From NCBI RefSeq assembly GCF_036017915.1, contig NZ_CP107929.1, positions 5,274,001 to 5,338,000 on the forward strand: DNA of 64,000 nt, written 5' to 3'. Below the pieces are notes generated by a model that was not told the DNA's origin, made no database searches, and saw only the letters and a list, made by a program, of their open reading frames with translations. Source of the stretch: Micromonospora sp. NBC_00421 (GTDB lineage Bacteria; Actinomycetota; Actinomycetes; Mycobacteriales; Micromonosporaceae). How positions within the stretch are numbered: the first letter of the stretch is position 1; each line of letters opens with the position of its first letter. Below, one piece after another: positions 32,879 to 41,815 of the stretch. The position numbers were made by a program, and so were the translations under genes.

Positions 32879-33667
32879 TCAGACGTCGGCGGCGATGCCG
32901 TCGGCGACGGCACGGGCGGCGGTGAGCAGCTTGGCCCGCACCACCCGGGCCGAGGTCATCATCTCGCTGGCCGGCAACGCGCAGGCAAGCACCACCCGCC
33001 GTTCCATGTCCTTGTCCGGGGTGACCAGGACGGCGGCACAGGCCACCCCCTGCCGGAACTGGCCCAGCTCCAGCTGCATCCCCCGGCGGTCACCGGCGGC
33101 CAGGTCAGCCTCGAACGCCTCGGGGCTGGTCAGGGTGGCGGTGGTGAACGGCCGCATGCCGTAGTCGCGCAGGTAACGGAAACGCTGCTCGGTGGTGAGG
33201 GTGGCCAGCAGCGCCTTACCCAGGGCGGTGGCGTGTGCGCCCTCGTCGAAACCGGGGACCATGTCCTCCAGGTAGGGCGAGCGGATCCCCTCGGCGGTCG
33301 CGGTGATCGCCACCTGGCCGCCGACGAACCGGCCCAGGTAGTGACTCCATCCGGTCTCCACGGCGGCCCGCCGGAGCGACTCCCCGACGGCGGCCGGCCC
33401 GCGGAACGCGGTGACCAGTTCGCGGTACCGGTCGGCGATCTCCAGGCCGACGATGTAGGTGCCGTCCTCCCGCCGGATCACGTAACCCTCGTAGGCCAGG
33501 GTGCGGACCAGGTGGTAGGTGGTGGCGACGGTCAGCTCGCAGCGCCGGGCGATCTGCTTGACGGTCAGACCCTTCGGGGCACGACCGACCGACTCGAGCA
33601 CGCGTAGCGCGCGGGAGACACTTCGGATCAGGTCCGAAGGTTCCGCCAGGGGGTCACGCACAACCAC
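32879..33667 (-). CDS. IclR-family transcriptional regulator
   Basis: 262 aa. Winged HTH at about 14-70 (KGLTVKQIARRCELTVATTYHLVRTL), effector domain from about 85 with GAHATALGKALLA and TPDKDMERRVVLACAL. The GTG at 33661, two codons in, is 7 nt after GGAGG and may be the real start. Divergent from an MFS gene that it may control. Effector unknown; aromatic or small organic acids are common in the family. Confidence 0.88.
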   Translation of the reverse strand: MVVRDPLAEPSDLIRSVSRALRVLESVGRAPKGLTVKQIARRCELTVATTYHLVRTLAYEGYVIRREDGTYIVGLEIADRYRELVTAFRGPAAVGESLRRAAVETGWSHYLGRFVGGQVAITATAEGIRSPYLEDMVPGFDEGAHATALGKALLATLTTEQRFRYLRDYGMRPFTTATLTSPEAFEADLAAGDRRGMQLELGQFRQGVACAAVLVTPDKDMERRVVLACALPASEMMTSARVVRAKLLTAARAVADGIAADV

Positions 33668-33680
33668 CTCCGCAGCCGGG

Positions 33681-33700
33681 GATTACACCATATGAAAAAC
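33681..33700. promoter_or_regulatory. Possible IclR operator
   Basis: An AT-rich imperfect palindrome centred on CATATG (33689-33694), flanked by TTACAC and AAAAAC, in the gap between the IclR and MFS genes. It is the only clear AT-rich symmetry there. Assignment is positional. Confidence 0.35.
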
Positions 33701-33818
33701 CAGCCCGAGACGGAACGCCCGATCGGGTGGAGGATGCCAGATCAGGCGGTATACGGCGGGTCACTCGGCGACACGCCGGGAGATGTCCGGAAGTCGACTC
33801 GCGTAGGTTGATCCCACG

Positions 33819-35009
33819 ATGACCGACACCGTGCTCAGCCCCTCGCCGAGCCGACCGCCCGTACGCCCCCTGCGGGCCGGTGGCGGAGCGGTCGCCACCA
33901 CCATCGCCAGCGTCCTGCCGGTCTTCCTGGTCGGCGGGCTCGCCGTACAGATGGGGGACGACCTGGGCTTCTCCCCCGCCGGGTTGGGGCTGGCCGTGTC
34001 GGTCTACTTCGGCGTCAGCGCACTCGCCTCGATGCCGTCCGGCCGGTTGGTGGAACGGGTCGGCCCGGCCGTGGTGGCCCGGGTCGCCATCGGGCTCGCC
34101 GCCGGTTGCCTGCTCGCCATCGCCGGGCTGGCCCGGTCGTACCCGGTGCTTGTCGGCCTGCTCGCGCTGAGCGCCACGGCGAACGCACTGGGCCAACTGG
34201 CCAGCAACGCCGCGCTGGCCCGGCACGTGCCCGCCCGGCGGCAGGGCCTGTCGTTCGGGGTGAAGCAGGCCGCCGTCCCCGCCTCCACGCTGCTGGCCGG
34301 GGCGGCGGTGCCGGTGATCGCCCTCACCGCCGGGTGGCGCTGGGCGTTCGTGGCCGCCGCCGCGGCCGCACTTGCCGCGCTGCCGGCCGTACCGCCGGGG
34401 GTGGCCGGACCGGTGCGGCAGCGCGCGGCGGGGCGCGGTGGCGGGGCCACAGCGGCGCTGGTGGTGGTCGGGTTGGCCGCCGCCCTCGCGGCGGGGGCCG
34501 CCAACGCGCTGGGCACGTTCGTGGTCGACTCGTCGGTGCACCAGGGGCTGGCCCCCGGCCCGGCCGGGTTGGTGCTCACCCTGGGCGGCGCGGTCTGCGT
34601 GGCCGCCCGGATCGGCGTCGGCTGGCTCGCCGACCGGCGCGACACCGGTCACGTGGCGCTGATCGCCGCGATGCTCGTGGTCGGGGCGGTCGGGCTGGGG
34701 CTGCTGGCGGGGGCGGGGGCGGTGCCGTTGACCGTCGGGGTGGTGCTCGGCTTCGGGCTGGGCTGGGCCTGGCCGGGGCTGCTGAACTTCGCTGTGGTCC
34801 GGCTGCACCCGCAGGCCCCGGCCGCCGCCACCTCGATCACCCAGACCGGGGTGTACGCCGGCGGCTGCGTCGGCCCGCTCGGCCTGGGCGCGCTCGCCGG
34901 GGCCAACGGTTACCCGGCGATGTGGCTGGCCGCCGCGGTCGCCATGGTGCTGTCCGCCGTCCTGATGCTCACCGGCAGCCGGCTGCTCACCCGTTCCGCC
35001 GCCGCCTGA
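33819..35009 (+). CDS. MFS transporter (CynX/NimT-like)
   Basis: 396 aa with about twelve hydrophobic helices. Helix 2-3 loop SGRLVERVGPAVVARV replaces the strict motif A; GVKQAAVPASTLLAG and ITQTGVYAGGCVGPLGLG are typical of the cyanate/organic-anion branch. Probably controlled by the divergent IclR. TAGGTT (33804-33809) is 9 nt before the ATG with no Shine-Dalgarno. Substrate unknown. Confidence 0.82.
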   Translation: MTDTVLSPSPSRPPVRPLRAGGGAVATTIASVLPVFLVGGLAVQMGDDLGFSPAGLGLAVSVYFGVSALASMPSGRLVERVGPAVVARVAIGLAAGCLLAIAGLARSYPVLVGLLALSATANALGQLASNAALARHVPARRQGLSFGVKQAAVPASTLLAGAAVPVIALTAGWRWAFVAAAAAALAALPAVPPGVAGPVRQRAAGRGGGATAALVVVGLAAALAAGAANALGTFVVDSSVHQGLAPGPAGLVLTLGGAVCVAARIGVGWLADRRDTGHVALIAAMLVVGAVGLGLLAGAGAVPLTVGVVLGFGLGWAWPGLLNFAVVRLHPQAPAAATSITQTGVYAGGCVGPLGLGALAGANGYPAMWLAAAVAMVLSAVLMLTGSRLLTRSAAA

Positions 35010-35041
35010 CGCGCCATGCTCGGGGGCCGGCGACGCACCGG

Positions 35042-36124
35042 TCAGCTGGTGCGGTCGGCGATGTAGTCGCAGAGGGATTCGAGCGCCCGCCGGGCCGGGT
35101 TCTGCGGGAGCGGGGCCAGCTGCGCGCGGGCCTCCTCGGCATAGCTCCGGACGGTCTCCCGGGCCCGCTTGAGCGCGGGGGACTCCCGGAGCAGGCCGAG
35201 CGCCTCGGCGTGCAGCGCGTCGTCGACGAGCGGGCCGGTGGCCAGGATCTCCCGCAGCCGCACCGACGCCGCGTCGGAGTCGTCACCGGCCAGCGCGTAG
35301 AGCACCGGCAGGGTCGGCACCCCCTCCCGCAGGTCGGTGCCGGGTGTCTTGCCCGACTGTGTCGACTCGGAAGCGATGTCGAGCAGGTCGTCGGAGAGCT
35401 GGAAGGCCACCCCGATGGTCTCCCCGTAGCCGGCGAGGGCCTCGGTGTGCGCCTCGGACGCCCCGCCGAACATGCCGCCGAAGCGGGCCGAGGTGGCGAT
35501 CAGCGAACCCGTCTTGTCGGCGATCACCCGCAGGTAGTGGTCGACCGGGTCCTCCGCGCGGGGGCCGACGGTCTCGGCGATCTGACCGTGCACCAGCCGG
35601 GCGAAGGTGCGGGCCTGGAGGCGGACCGCCACCGGCCCCAGGTCGGCGGCGATGTCGGCGGCCCGCGCGAAGAGGTAGTCGCCGACCAGGATGGCCACCG
35701 AGTTGGTCCAGCGGGAGTTGGCGCTCGGGGCGCCCCGCCGCACGGCCGCCTCGTCCATCACGTCGTCGTGGTAGAGGGTGGCCAGGTGGGTGAGCTCCAT
35801 CACCACCGCGGCCGGCACCACCTGCGGGCCCGCCGGGTCACCGAACTGCGCTCCCAGGGCCACCAGCAGCGGGCGGAAGCGCTTGCCGCCCGCTTCGACC
35901 AGGTGCCGGGCCGCCTCGGTGACGAGCGGATCGGCGCTGGACACGCTGGCCCGCAGCTCCACCTCGACGTCGTCGAGCAGGCCCAGCACGGACGCCTCGA
36001 CCCGCGGATCGGCCAGGTGCACGCCGAGCGCGCCGATCTGACCCGTACCCGCCCGGCCCCGACGACCGCCGGAGCCGACGCCGCCTGACCGTTCCCCCGC
36101 CGAAATCACCACACCATCAACCAT
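35042..36124 (-). CDS. Long-chain polyprenyl diphosphate synthase (menaquinone side chain)
   Basis: 360 aa from the ATG giving MVDGVVISAG. First Asp-rich motif DDVMD (in LYHDDVMDEAAVRRG), second DDLLD (in QLSDDLLDIASES), GGKRFRP and the KT of ADKTGSL all present. The residues before the first motif (THLATLYHDD) lack bulky stops, fitting a long product (C35-C45). Adds isopentenyl units to FPP to give the menaquinone tail; adjacent to nuo and close to MenG, MenJ and MqnC. An extended N-terminus beyond the chosen start is possible. Confidence 0.88.
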   Translation of the reverse strand: MVDGVVISAGERSGGVGSGGRRGRAGTGQIGALGVHLADPRVEASVLGLLDDVEVELRASVSSADPLVTEAARHLVEAGGKRFRPLLVALGAQFGDPAGPQVVPAAVVMELTHLATLYHDDVMDEAAVRRGAPSANSRWTNSVAILVGDYLFARAADIAADLGPVAVRLQARTFARLVHGQIAETVGPRAEDPVDHYLRVIADKTGSLIATSARFGGMFGGASEAHTEALAGYGETIGVAFQLSDDLLDIASESTQSGKTPGTDLREGVPTLPVLYALAGDDSDAASVRLREILATGPLVDDALHAEALGLLRESPALKRARETVRSYAEEARAQLAPLPQNPARRALESLCDYIADRTS

Positions 36125-36160
36125 GCCACACCCGTTCGACCTGCTCCTGCCGGGGGATAC

Positions 36161-36203
36161 GGCCGTGGGGCCGGCACGCCCCCGGCGCGCCGGCCCCACG
36201 GCC
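36161..36203 (-). terminator. Hairpin at the end of the nuo operon
   Basis: 15-bp perfect arms 36161-36175/36189-36203 with a 13-nt loop, between the nuoN stop and the start of the polyprenyl synthase gene on the same strand. No T tract on the minus side. Confidence 0.75.
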
Positions 36204-36214
36204 TGGAGAGAAGA

Positions 36215-37768
36215 TCACCTGACGAATGTCGCAGCGTCCGTCGCCAGGTCGAGCAGGGGCGCCGGCAGCACGCCGAGGATCAGCGTGGCCGCCACCCCGA
36301 TCATCAGCGCGGTGGCGGTCAGCCCACCCGGCACCGCGATGGTCGGGGTGGTCTCACCTGGCTCGGAGAGCCACATCATCACCACCACCCGCAGGTACGG
36401 GAAGGCAAGCACCATGCTGGTCAGCACGCCCGCCACCACAAGCCAGGCGTGCCCGCTCTCCAGCGCCGGGCCGAAGACCGCGAACTTGCTCATGAAGCCG
36501 CTGGTCAACGGGATGCCGGCGAAGGCCAGCAGGATGAAGGTGAACACCCCGGCGTAGAACGGCGAGCGGCGGCCCAGCCCGGCCCACCGGGACAGGTGGG
36601 TGGCCTCCCCGTCGGCGTCCCGGACCAGGGTCACCACGGCGAACGCGGCGAGCACCGAGAAGCCGTACGCGGCCAGGTAGAACATCGTGCCGGAGACGCC
36701 CGCACCGGTCGGGGCGAGCACCCCGACCAGCAGGTATCCGGCGTTGGCGATCGACGAGTACGCCAGCAGGCGCTTGATGTCGGTCTGGGTGACCGCCAGC
36801 ACCGCGCCGACCAGCATGGTGAGCACCGCCACCACCCCGAGGACCGGGGTGAAGTCCCAGGCGGCCCGGTCGAACGCCACGTGGAAGACCCGCAGCAGGG
36901 CGCCGAACGCGGCGACCTTCGTGCAGGCCGCCATGAAGCCGGTGACCGGCGTCGGCGCGCCCTGGTAGACGTCCGGGGTCCAGACGTGGAACGGGGCGGC
37001 GGCGGCCTTGAACAGCAGGCCGATGGCGATCAGCGCCATTCCGGCGTAGAGCAGCACGTCGCTGGCCGGGGACTCGCTCACCGCGGCGTGCACGGTGGCG
37101 AAGTCGACCCCGGCCGAGCGGCCCGGGATGCCGGCGGTGAAGCCGTACACCAGGGCCACCCCGAACAGGAAGAACGCCGAGGCGTACGCGCCGAGCAGGA
37201 AGTACTTCATCGCCGCTTCCTGGCTGAGCAGCCGCCGGCGACGGGCCAGCGCGCAGAGCAGGTAGAGCGGCAGGGAGAAGACCTCCAGCGCGATGAACAT
37301 GGTCAGCAGGTCGTTCGCCGCCACGAAGATCAGCATGCCGCCGATCGCGAAGCTGGTCAGCGGGTAGACCTCGGTCGCCCCGTTGCGTCCCTCGGCCTGC
37401 TGCCTGTCGTCGGCCGACTCGGCGGTCACCGCGGCCTGGGCGACGAACGCCCCGCCGCGCTCCACCGAGCGCTCGCCGATCAGCAGCAGCGCCATCGCGG
37501 CGAGCACCAGGATGGTGCCCTGGAGGAACAGGGTGGGACCGTCCACAGCCAACGCCCCGCCCGCCGTGACCAGCCGCACGCCGGCGTTGAGCACCACCAG
37601 CACGAGTGCGGCGAGCACCGCCAGCAGGGACAGCGTCAGCTGCACGAGGTGCCGGCGGCGGCGCGGCACGAACGCCTCCACCAGGACGCCCAGCAGGGCC
37701 ACCCCGAGCATGATCAGGATCGGGGCGATCGCCGGGTAGTCGATCGACGGCAACTTGAGCTCGGTCAT
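36215..37768 (-). CDS. nuoN: NADH-quinone oxidoreductase subunit N
   Basis: 517 aa, last gene of the complex I operon. Antiporter-like membrane subunit with about 14 helices, one of three proton channels. Family strings LLFKAAAAPFHVWTPDVYQG (central Lys and proton path) and QTDIKRLLAYSSIANAGY are intact. A charged loop at about 120-135 (SADDRQQAEGRNG) is an actinobacterial insertion. Separated from nuoM by a copy of the TGAGCGCGAGG element. Confidence 0.96.
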   Translation of the reverse strand: MTELKLPSIDYPAIAPILIMLGVALLGVLVEAFVPRRRRHLVQLTLSLLAVLAALVLVVLNAGVRLVTAGGALAVDGPTLFLQGTILVLAAMALLLIGERSVERGGAFVAQAAVTAESADDRQQAEGRNGATEVYPLTSFAIGGMLIFVAANDLLTMFIALEVFSLPLYLLCALARRRRLLSQEAAMKYFLLGAYASAFFLFGVALVYGFTAGIPGRSAGVDFATVHAAVSESPASDVLLYAGMALIAIGLLFKAAAAPFHVWTPDVYQGAPTPVTGFMAACTKVAAFGALLRVFHVAFDRAAWDFTPVLGVVAVLTMLVGAVLAVTQTDIKRLLAYSSIANAGYLLVGVLAPTGAGVSGTMFYLAAYGFSVLAAFAVVTLVRDADGEATHLSRWAGLGRRSPFYAGVFTFILLAFAGIPLTSGFMSKFAVFGPALESGHAWLVVAGVLTSMVLAFPYLRVVVMMWLSEPGETTPTIAVPGGLTATALMIGVAATLILGVLPAPLLDLATDAATFVR

Positions 37769-37778
37769 CGCAGATGCC

Positions 37779-37835
37779 GCCTTTCGCTCGCGACTGCGGG
37801 GCTCACTCGCAGCGCTCGTCCACTCCTCGCGCTCA
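37779..37835 (-). repeat. Intergenic element copy A (nuoM-nuoN)
   Basis: 57 bp. Read on the minus strand it begins TGAGCGCGAGGA, whose TGA is the stop codon of nuoM, and ends CGCAGTCGCGAGCGAAAGGC. GAAAGG is 11 nt before the nuoN ATG and is its only Shine-Dalgarno candidate. The middle 23 bp are unique to this copy. Confidence 0.9.
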
Positions 37836-39365
37836 CTGTGCAGCCTCCTGGACGCTGCCGACCTCAGGGGCGGGATCGGTCTTGCCGACGTCCTGCATGG
37901 TCGCCTGGACGGCGGGGTTGATCACATCGGTGACCGGCTTGGGATAGAAGCCGAGCAGCACGATCAGGGCGATCAGCGGGGCGACCACCGCCTTCTCGCG
38001 CAGGGTGAGGTCCCGGTGCATCGCCTTGACCTCGGTCAGCTCCGGGTTGAGCGTCCCCTGGGTGGTGCGCTGCACCATCCACAGCACGTACGCCGCCGCC
38101 AGGATGATGCCCAGGGTGGCGATCACCGCGACCGGCTTGTTCACCGTGAAGGTGCCGATCAGCACCAGGAACTCGGAGACGAACGGCGCGGTGCCGGGCA
38201 GCGCCAGCGACGCCAGACCGGCGAAGAAGAGCACCCCGGCCAGCAGCGGCACCAGTTTGCCCGCCCCGCCGAAGTCGGAGATCAGCGACGAGCCCCGGCG
38301 GGCGATGAGCATCCCGACCACCAGGAAGAGCAGGCCGGTGGCGAGCCCGTGGTTGAGCATGTAGAGCACCGCGCCGGTGCCCGCCTGGGTGGTGAAGGCG
38401 AAGATGCCGACCCCGATGAACCCGAAGTGCGCGATCGAGGTGTACGACACCAGCCGCTTCAGGTCGGACTGACCGACGGCGAGCAGCGCGGCGTAGAGGA
38501 TGCCGATCAGGCCCAACGCCAGCGCCCACGGGGCGAACCACTTCGACGCCTCCGGGAACAGCGGCAGGCAGTAGCGCAGGATGCCGAAGGTGCCGACCTT
38601 GTCCAGCACCCCGACCAGCAGCGCGGCGGCGCCCGCCGGGGCGGCCCGACCGGCGTCCGGCAGCCAGGTGTGGAACGGGAAGAACGGCGCCTTGATCGCG
38701 AAGGCGAGGAAGAAGCCGAGGAACAGCCAACGCTCGGTGCCGGTGGAGATGTCCACCTGGGTCAGCGTCTGCCAGTCGAAGGTCTTCCCGCCGACCACCC
38801 ACAGGCCGATCACCGCGGCCAGCATGAACAGGCCGCCGACCAGGGAGTAGAGGAAGAACTTCACCGCCGCGTACTGCCGCTGGTGGCCGCCGTAGCTGCC
38901 GATCAGGAAGTACATCGGCACCAGCATGACCTCGAAGAACACGTAGAACAGGAAGACGTCGGCGGCGGCGAAGACGCCGATCATCGTGGATTCGAGGACG
39001 AGCAGCAGGGCGAAGTAGGCAGGCACCGAGCGCTTCGACGCGTCGGCGTCGTGCCAGGACGCCAGGATCACCAGCGGCACCAGCACCGCGATCAGCATCA
39101 GCATGACCAGCGCGATGCCGTCGACGGCGAAGGTGAAGTTGACGTCCCAGGTGGGGATCCACGGGTACGACTCACGGAACTGGAGCCGGTCGCCGTCGGC
39201 CTGGAACGAAACCCACATCACCACCGAGAGCGCCAGCACCAGCAGCGACCAGCCGAACGCCACCTGCTTGGCCAGGTCGGGCCGGCGACGCGGCAGGAAG
39301 GCCACGACCAGGGCGCCGACCAGCGGCGCCACGGTCAGCACCGAGAGGAACGGGAAGTTGGACAT
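37833..39365 (-). CDS. nuoM: NADH-quinone oxidoreductase subunit M
   Basis: 510 aa. Antiporter-like subunit; MYFLIGSYGG, IKAPFFPFHTWLPDAGRAAP and GQSDLKRLVSYTSIAHFGFIG mark the family, with the channel Glu in FEVMLVPMY. The C-terminal tail DVGKTDPAPEVGSVQEAAQ is hydrophilic. Its TGA lies inside element copy A. 64 nt follow nuoL without an element. Confidence 0.96.
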   Translation of the reverse strand: MSNFPFLSVLTVAPLVGALVVAFLPRRRPDLAKQVAFGWSLLVLALSVVMWVSFQADGDRLQFRESYPWIPTWDVNFTFAVDGIALVMLMLIAVLVPLVILASWHDADASKRSVPAYFALLLVLESTMIGVFAAADVFLFYVFFEVMLVPMYFLIGSYGGHQRQYAAVKFFLYSLVGGLFMLAAVIGLWVVGGKTFDWQTLTQVDISTGTERWLFLGFFLAFAIKAPFFPFHTWLPDAGRAAPAGAAALLVGVLDKVGTFGILRYCLPLFPEASKWFAPWALALGLIGILYAALLAVGQSDLKRLVSYTSIAHFGFIGVGIFAFTTQAGTGAVLYMLNHGLATGLLFLVVGMLIARRGSSLISDFGGAGKLVPLLAGVLFFAGLASLALPGTAPFVSEFLVLIGTFTVNKPVAVIATLGIILAAAYVLWMVQRTTQGTLNPELTEVKAMHRDLTLREKAVVAPLIALIVLLGFYPKPVTDVINPAVQATMQDVGKTDPAPEVGSVQEAAQ

Positions 39366-39429
39366 TATGCGGCCTTACCTCCGTCGTGGATGCGGGGTCC
39401 GCCGGCGGGGGCGGTCGCATTGAGGTCGA

Positions 39430-41388
39430 TCACGCCAGCCACCCCGCCTGCACTGCCAGGAACGCCGCCACCACGAGCAGCGCGCCGGTCAGGATCGAGG
39501 TCGCATACGACCGGACGAAGCCGGTCTGCCACCGCCGGAGCCGGCCCGAACCGCCCCCGATCCCGGCGGCCAGGCCGTTGACCAGCCCGTCGACGCCCCG
39601 GTTGTCCAGGAAGACAAGCGCCCGGGTGAGGAAGATGCCCGGCTTCTCGAAGACCACCTCGTTGAAGGCGTCCGTGTAGAGGTTGCGCCGGGCCGCGGTG
39701 ACGACCACCCCGGCCGGCTGCGGCGCGAGGGCCGTGCCGTTGCGGAACAGCGCCCAGGCCAGCCCGGCACCGAGCACCGTCACCACAAGCGACAGCGTGG
39801 TGAGCAGCCAGTGCGGCAGCACCGCGGCGTGCTCCGTGTGCTCGCCGCCCAGCCCGGCGGTGGCGGTCAGCCAGTCCGGTACGGAGGTGGCGAGCAGGAA
39901 CCCGGCGCCGACCGAGCCGACCGCCAGCAGGATCAGCGGGATGGTCATCAGCTTCGGCGACTCGTGCGGGTGCGCGATGTCCTCGGTCCACCGCTTCGGG
40001 CCGTGGAAGGTCAGCACGAACAGCCGGGTCATGTAGAACGCGGTCAACCCCGCGCCGAGCAGCGCCGCCCCGCCGAACAGCCAGGCCGTCCAGCCCTCCC
40101 GCTCGAACGCGGCCACGATGATCGGCTCCTTGGAGAAGAAGCCGGAGAACGGGAACATGCCGATGATGGCGAGCCAGCCCATCATGAAGGTGATCCAGGT
40201 GATCTTCATGTACTTCGACAGCCCGCCGAAACGGCGGATGTCCACCTGGTCGTTCATGCCGTGCATGACCGAGCCGGCACCGAGGAACATGTTGGCCTTG
40301 AAGAAGCCGTGCGCCAGCAGGTGCACGATGGCCAGCGCGTACGCCGCGCCGCCGAGGCCGACACCGAGGAACATGTAACCGATCTGGCTGACGGTCGACC
40401 AGGCCAGCACCCGCTTGATGTCGTCCTTGGCCGCGCCGATGATGCAGCCCATCAGCAGGGTCAGCGCGCCGACGCTCACCACCACGAGCTGGAGGGTCTC
40501 GTTGGCCGAGAAGATCGGGTTGGACCGGGCGATCAGGTAGACGCCCGCGGTGACCATGGTGGCCGCGTGGATCAGCGCCGACACCGGCGTCGGGCCCTCC
40601 ATCGCGTCCGGCAACCACGCCTGGAGCGGGAACTGACCGGACTTGCCGGCCGCCCCGAGCAGCAGCAGCAGGCCCAGCACCAGCACCGTGCCGCTGGCCA
40701 GCCCGCCGACGCCGGTGAAGACCTCGTCGTACTGGGTGGTGCCGAGGGTGGCGAACAGGATGAAGATGCCGATCGCCAGGCCGGCGTCGCCGACCCGGTT
40801 CATCAGGAACGCCTTCTTGCCGGCGGTGGCCGCGCTCGGCCGCCCGTACCAGAAGGAGATCAGCAGGTACGACGCCAGACCGACGCCCTCCCAGCCGAAG
40901 TAGAGCATCACGTAGTTGTTGCCGAGCACCAGCAGCAGCATCGCGGCGACGAAGAGGTTGAAGTACGCGAAGAACCGTCGCCGGCCCTCGTCGTGCGCCA
41001 TGTACTCCACCGCGTAGAGGTGGATCAGGAAGCCCACCCCGGTGATCAGCAGGACGAAGACCGCGGCCAGCGGGTCGAAGAGCAGACCGAAGTCCACCCG
41101 CAGGTTGCCGACCGTGATGAAGTCCCAGAGGCTCAGCTCGACGGACTTGTTCTCCAGCCCGCGCAGCTGGAAGAACGAGGTGAGCCCCAGCACGAACGCG
41201 GCACCGATCGCGGCCACGCCCAGCCAGTGCCCCCAGCGGTCGGCCCGCCGGCCGAGCAGCAGCAGGATCGCCGCGCTGACCAACGGGATCGCCACCAGCA
41301 GCCAGACGCTGCTCAGCAGGCCGTCCGCCGCCGCGTAGGTGACGGCACCCGCCGGCTCTGCCTGGGCGTACGTCAGAATCTCATCCAC
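39430..41388 (-). CDS. nuoL: NADH-quinone oxidoreductase subunit L
   Basis: 652 aa from a GTG; largest antiporter-like subunit, with the lateral helix at the C-terminus. Motifs YFGWEGVGLASYLLISFWY, GKSGQFPLQAWLPDAMEGPT and KDDIKRVLAWSTVSQIGYMF are complete. 12 nt after nuoK. Confidence 0.97.
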   Translation of the reverse strand: MDEILTYAQAEPAGAVTYAAADGLLSSVWLLVAIPLVSAAILLLLGRRADRWGHWLGVAAIGAAFVLGLTSFFQLRGLENKSVELSLWDFITVGNLRVDFGLLFDPLAAVFVLLITGVGFLIHLYAVEYMAHDEGRRRFFAYFNLFVAAMLLLVLGNNYVMLYFGWEGVGLASYLLISFWYGRPSAATAGKKAFLMNRVGDAGLAIGIFILFATLGTTQYDEVFTGVGGLASGTVLVLGLLLLLGAAGKSGQFPLQAWLPDAMEGPTPVSALIHAATMVTAGVYLIARSNPIFSANETLQLVVVSVGALTLLMGCIIGAAKDDIKRVLAWSTVSQIGYMFLGVGLGGAAYALAIVHLLAHGFFKANMFLGAGSVMHGMNDQVDIRRFGGLSKYMKITWITFMMGWLAIIGMFPFSGFFSKEPIIVAAFEREGWTAWLFGGAALLGAGLTAFYMTRLFVLTFHGPKRWTEDIAHPHESPKLMTIPLILLAVGSVGAGFLLATSVPDWLTATAGLGGEHTEHAAVLPHWLLTTLSLVVTVLGAGLAWALFRNGTALAPQPAGVVVTAARRNLYTDAFNEVVFEKPGIFLTRALVFLDNRGVDGLVNGLAAGIGGGSGRLRRWQTGFVRSYATSILTGALLVVAAFLAVQAGWLA

Positions 41389-41400
41389 CGCAGGGCCCCT

Positions 41401-41700
41401 TTAGTACTTCAGCAGGTTGGCGTCGTCGACGCTCGCGGAGCGTCGGGTCCGGAAGATCGACATGATGATCGCGAGCCCGACCACGACCTCGGCCGCCGCC
41501 ACCACCATCACGAAGAACGCCATGATCTGTCCGTTGAGGTCACCGTTGATCCGGCTGAAGGTGACCAGCGTCAGGTTGGCCGCGTTGAGCATCAGCTCGA
41601 CGCACATGAACAGCACGATCGCGTTGCGCCGTACCAGCACCCCGACCGCGCCGATGGTGAACAGCACCGCCGCCAGGATCAGGTAGTAGTCAGGGCTCAC
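41401..41700 (-). CDS. nuoK: NADH-quinone oxidoreductase subunit K
   Basis: 99 aa, GTG start. Three helices with the two buried glutamates in [13 protein letters not shown] and [11 protein letters not shown]. Preceded by two element copies; GAAAGG of the nearer one is 8 nt before the GTG. Confidence 0.95.
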   Translation of the reverse strand: MSPDYYLILAAVLFTIGAVGVLVRRNAIVLFMCVELMLNAANLTLVTFSRINGDLNGQIMAFFVMVVAAAEVVVGLAIIMSIFRTRRSASVDDANLLKY

Positions 41701-41707
41701 CGGACCG

Positions 41708-41758
41708 GCCTTTCGTTCGCGACTGCGGGGCTCCGCTTCGCTGCACTCCTCGCGCTCA
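41708..41758 (-). repeat. Intergenic element copy B (before nuoK)
   Basis: 51 bp, minus-strand start TGAGCGCGAGGA and end GTCGCGAACGAAAGGC. 45 bp are identical to copy C, from which a 12-nt spacer separates it. It supplies the Shine-Dalgarno of nuoK. Confidence 0.9.
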
Positions 41759-41770
41759 CCGAAACCACTC

Positions 41771-41815
41771 CGTTCGCGACTGCGGGGCTCCGCTTCGCTG
41801 CACTCCTCGCGCTCA
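41771..41815 (-). repeat. Intergenic element copy C (after nuoJ)
   Basis: 45 bp; its first three bases are the TGA stop of nuoJ. It lacks the GAAAGGC end that copy B has, so B and C look like a tandem duplication. Confidence 0.9.

Noticed and set aside
34106..36088. 660-codon plus-strand frame across the MFS gene and polyprenyl synthase
   Set aside because: It shadows one gene and runs antisense to the other, Arg/Gly-rich, with no motif.
39366..39429. Another copy of the nuo intergenic element between nuoL and nuoM
   Set aside because: The 64-nt gap is similar in length but lacks both TGAGCGCGAGG and GTCGCGARYGAAAGG.
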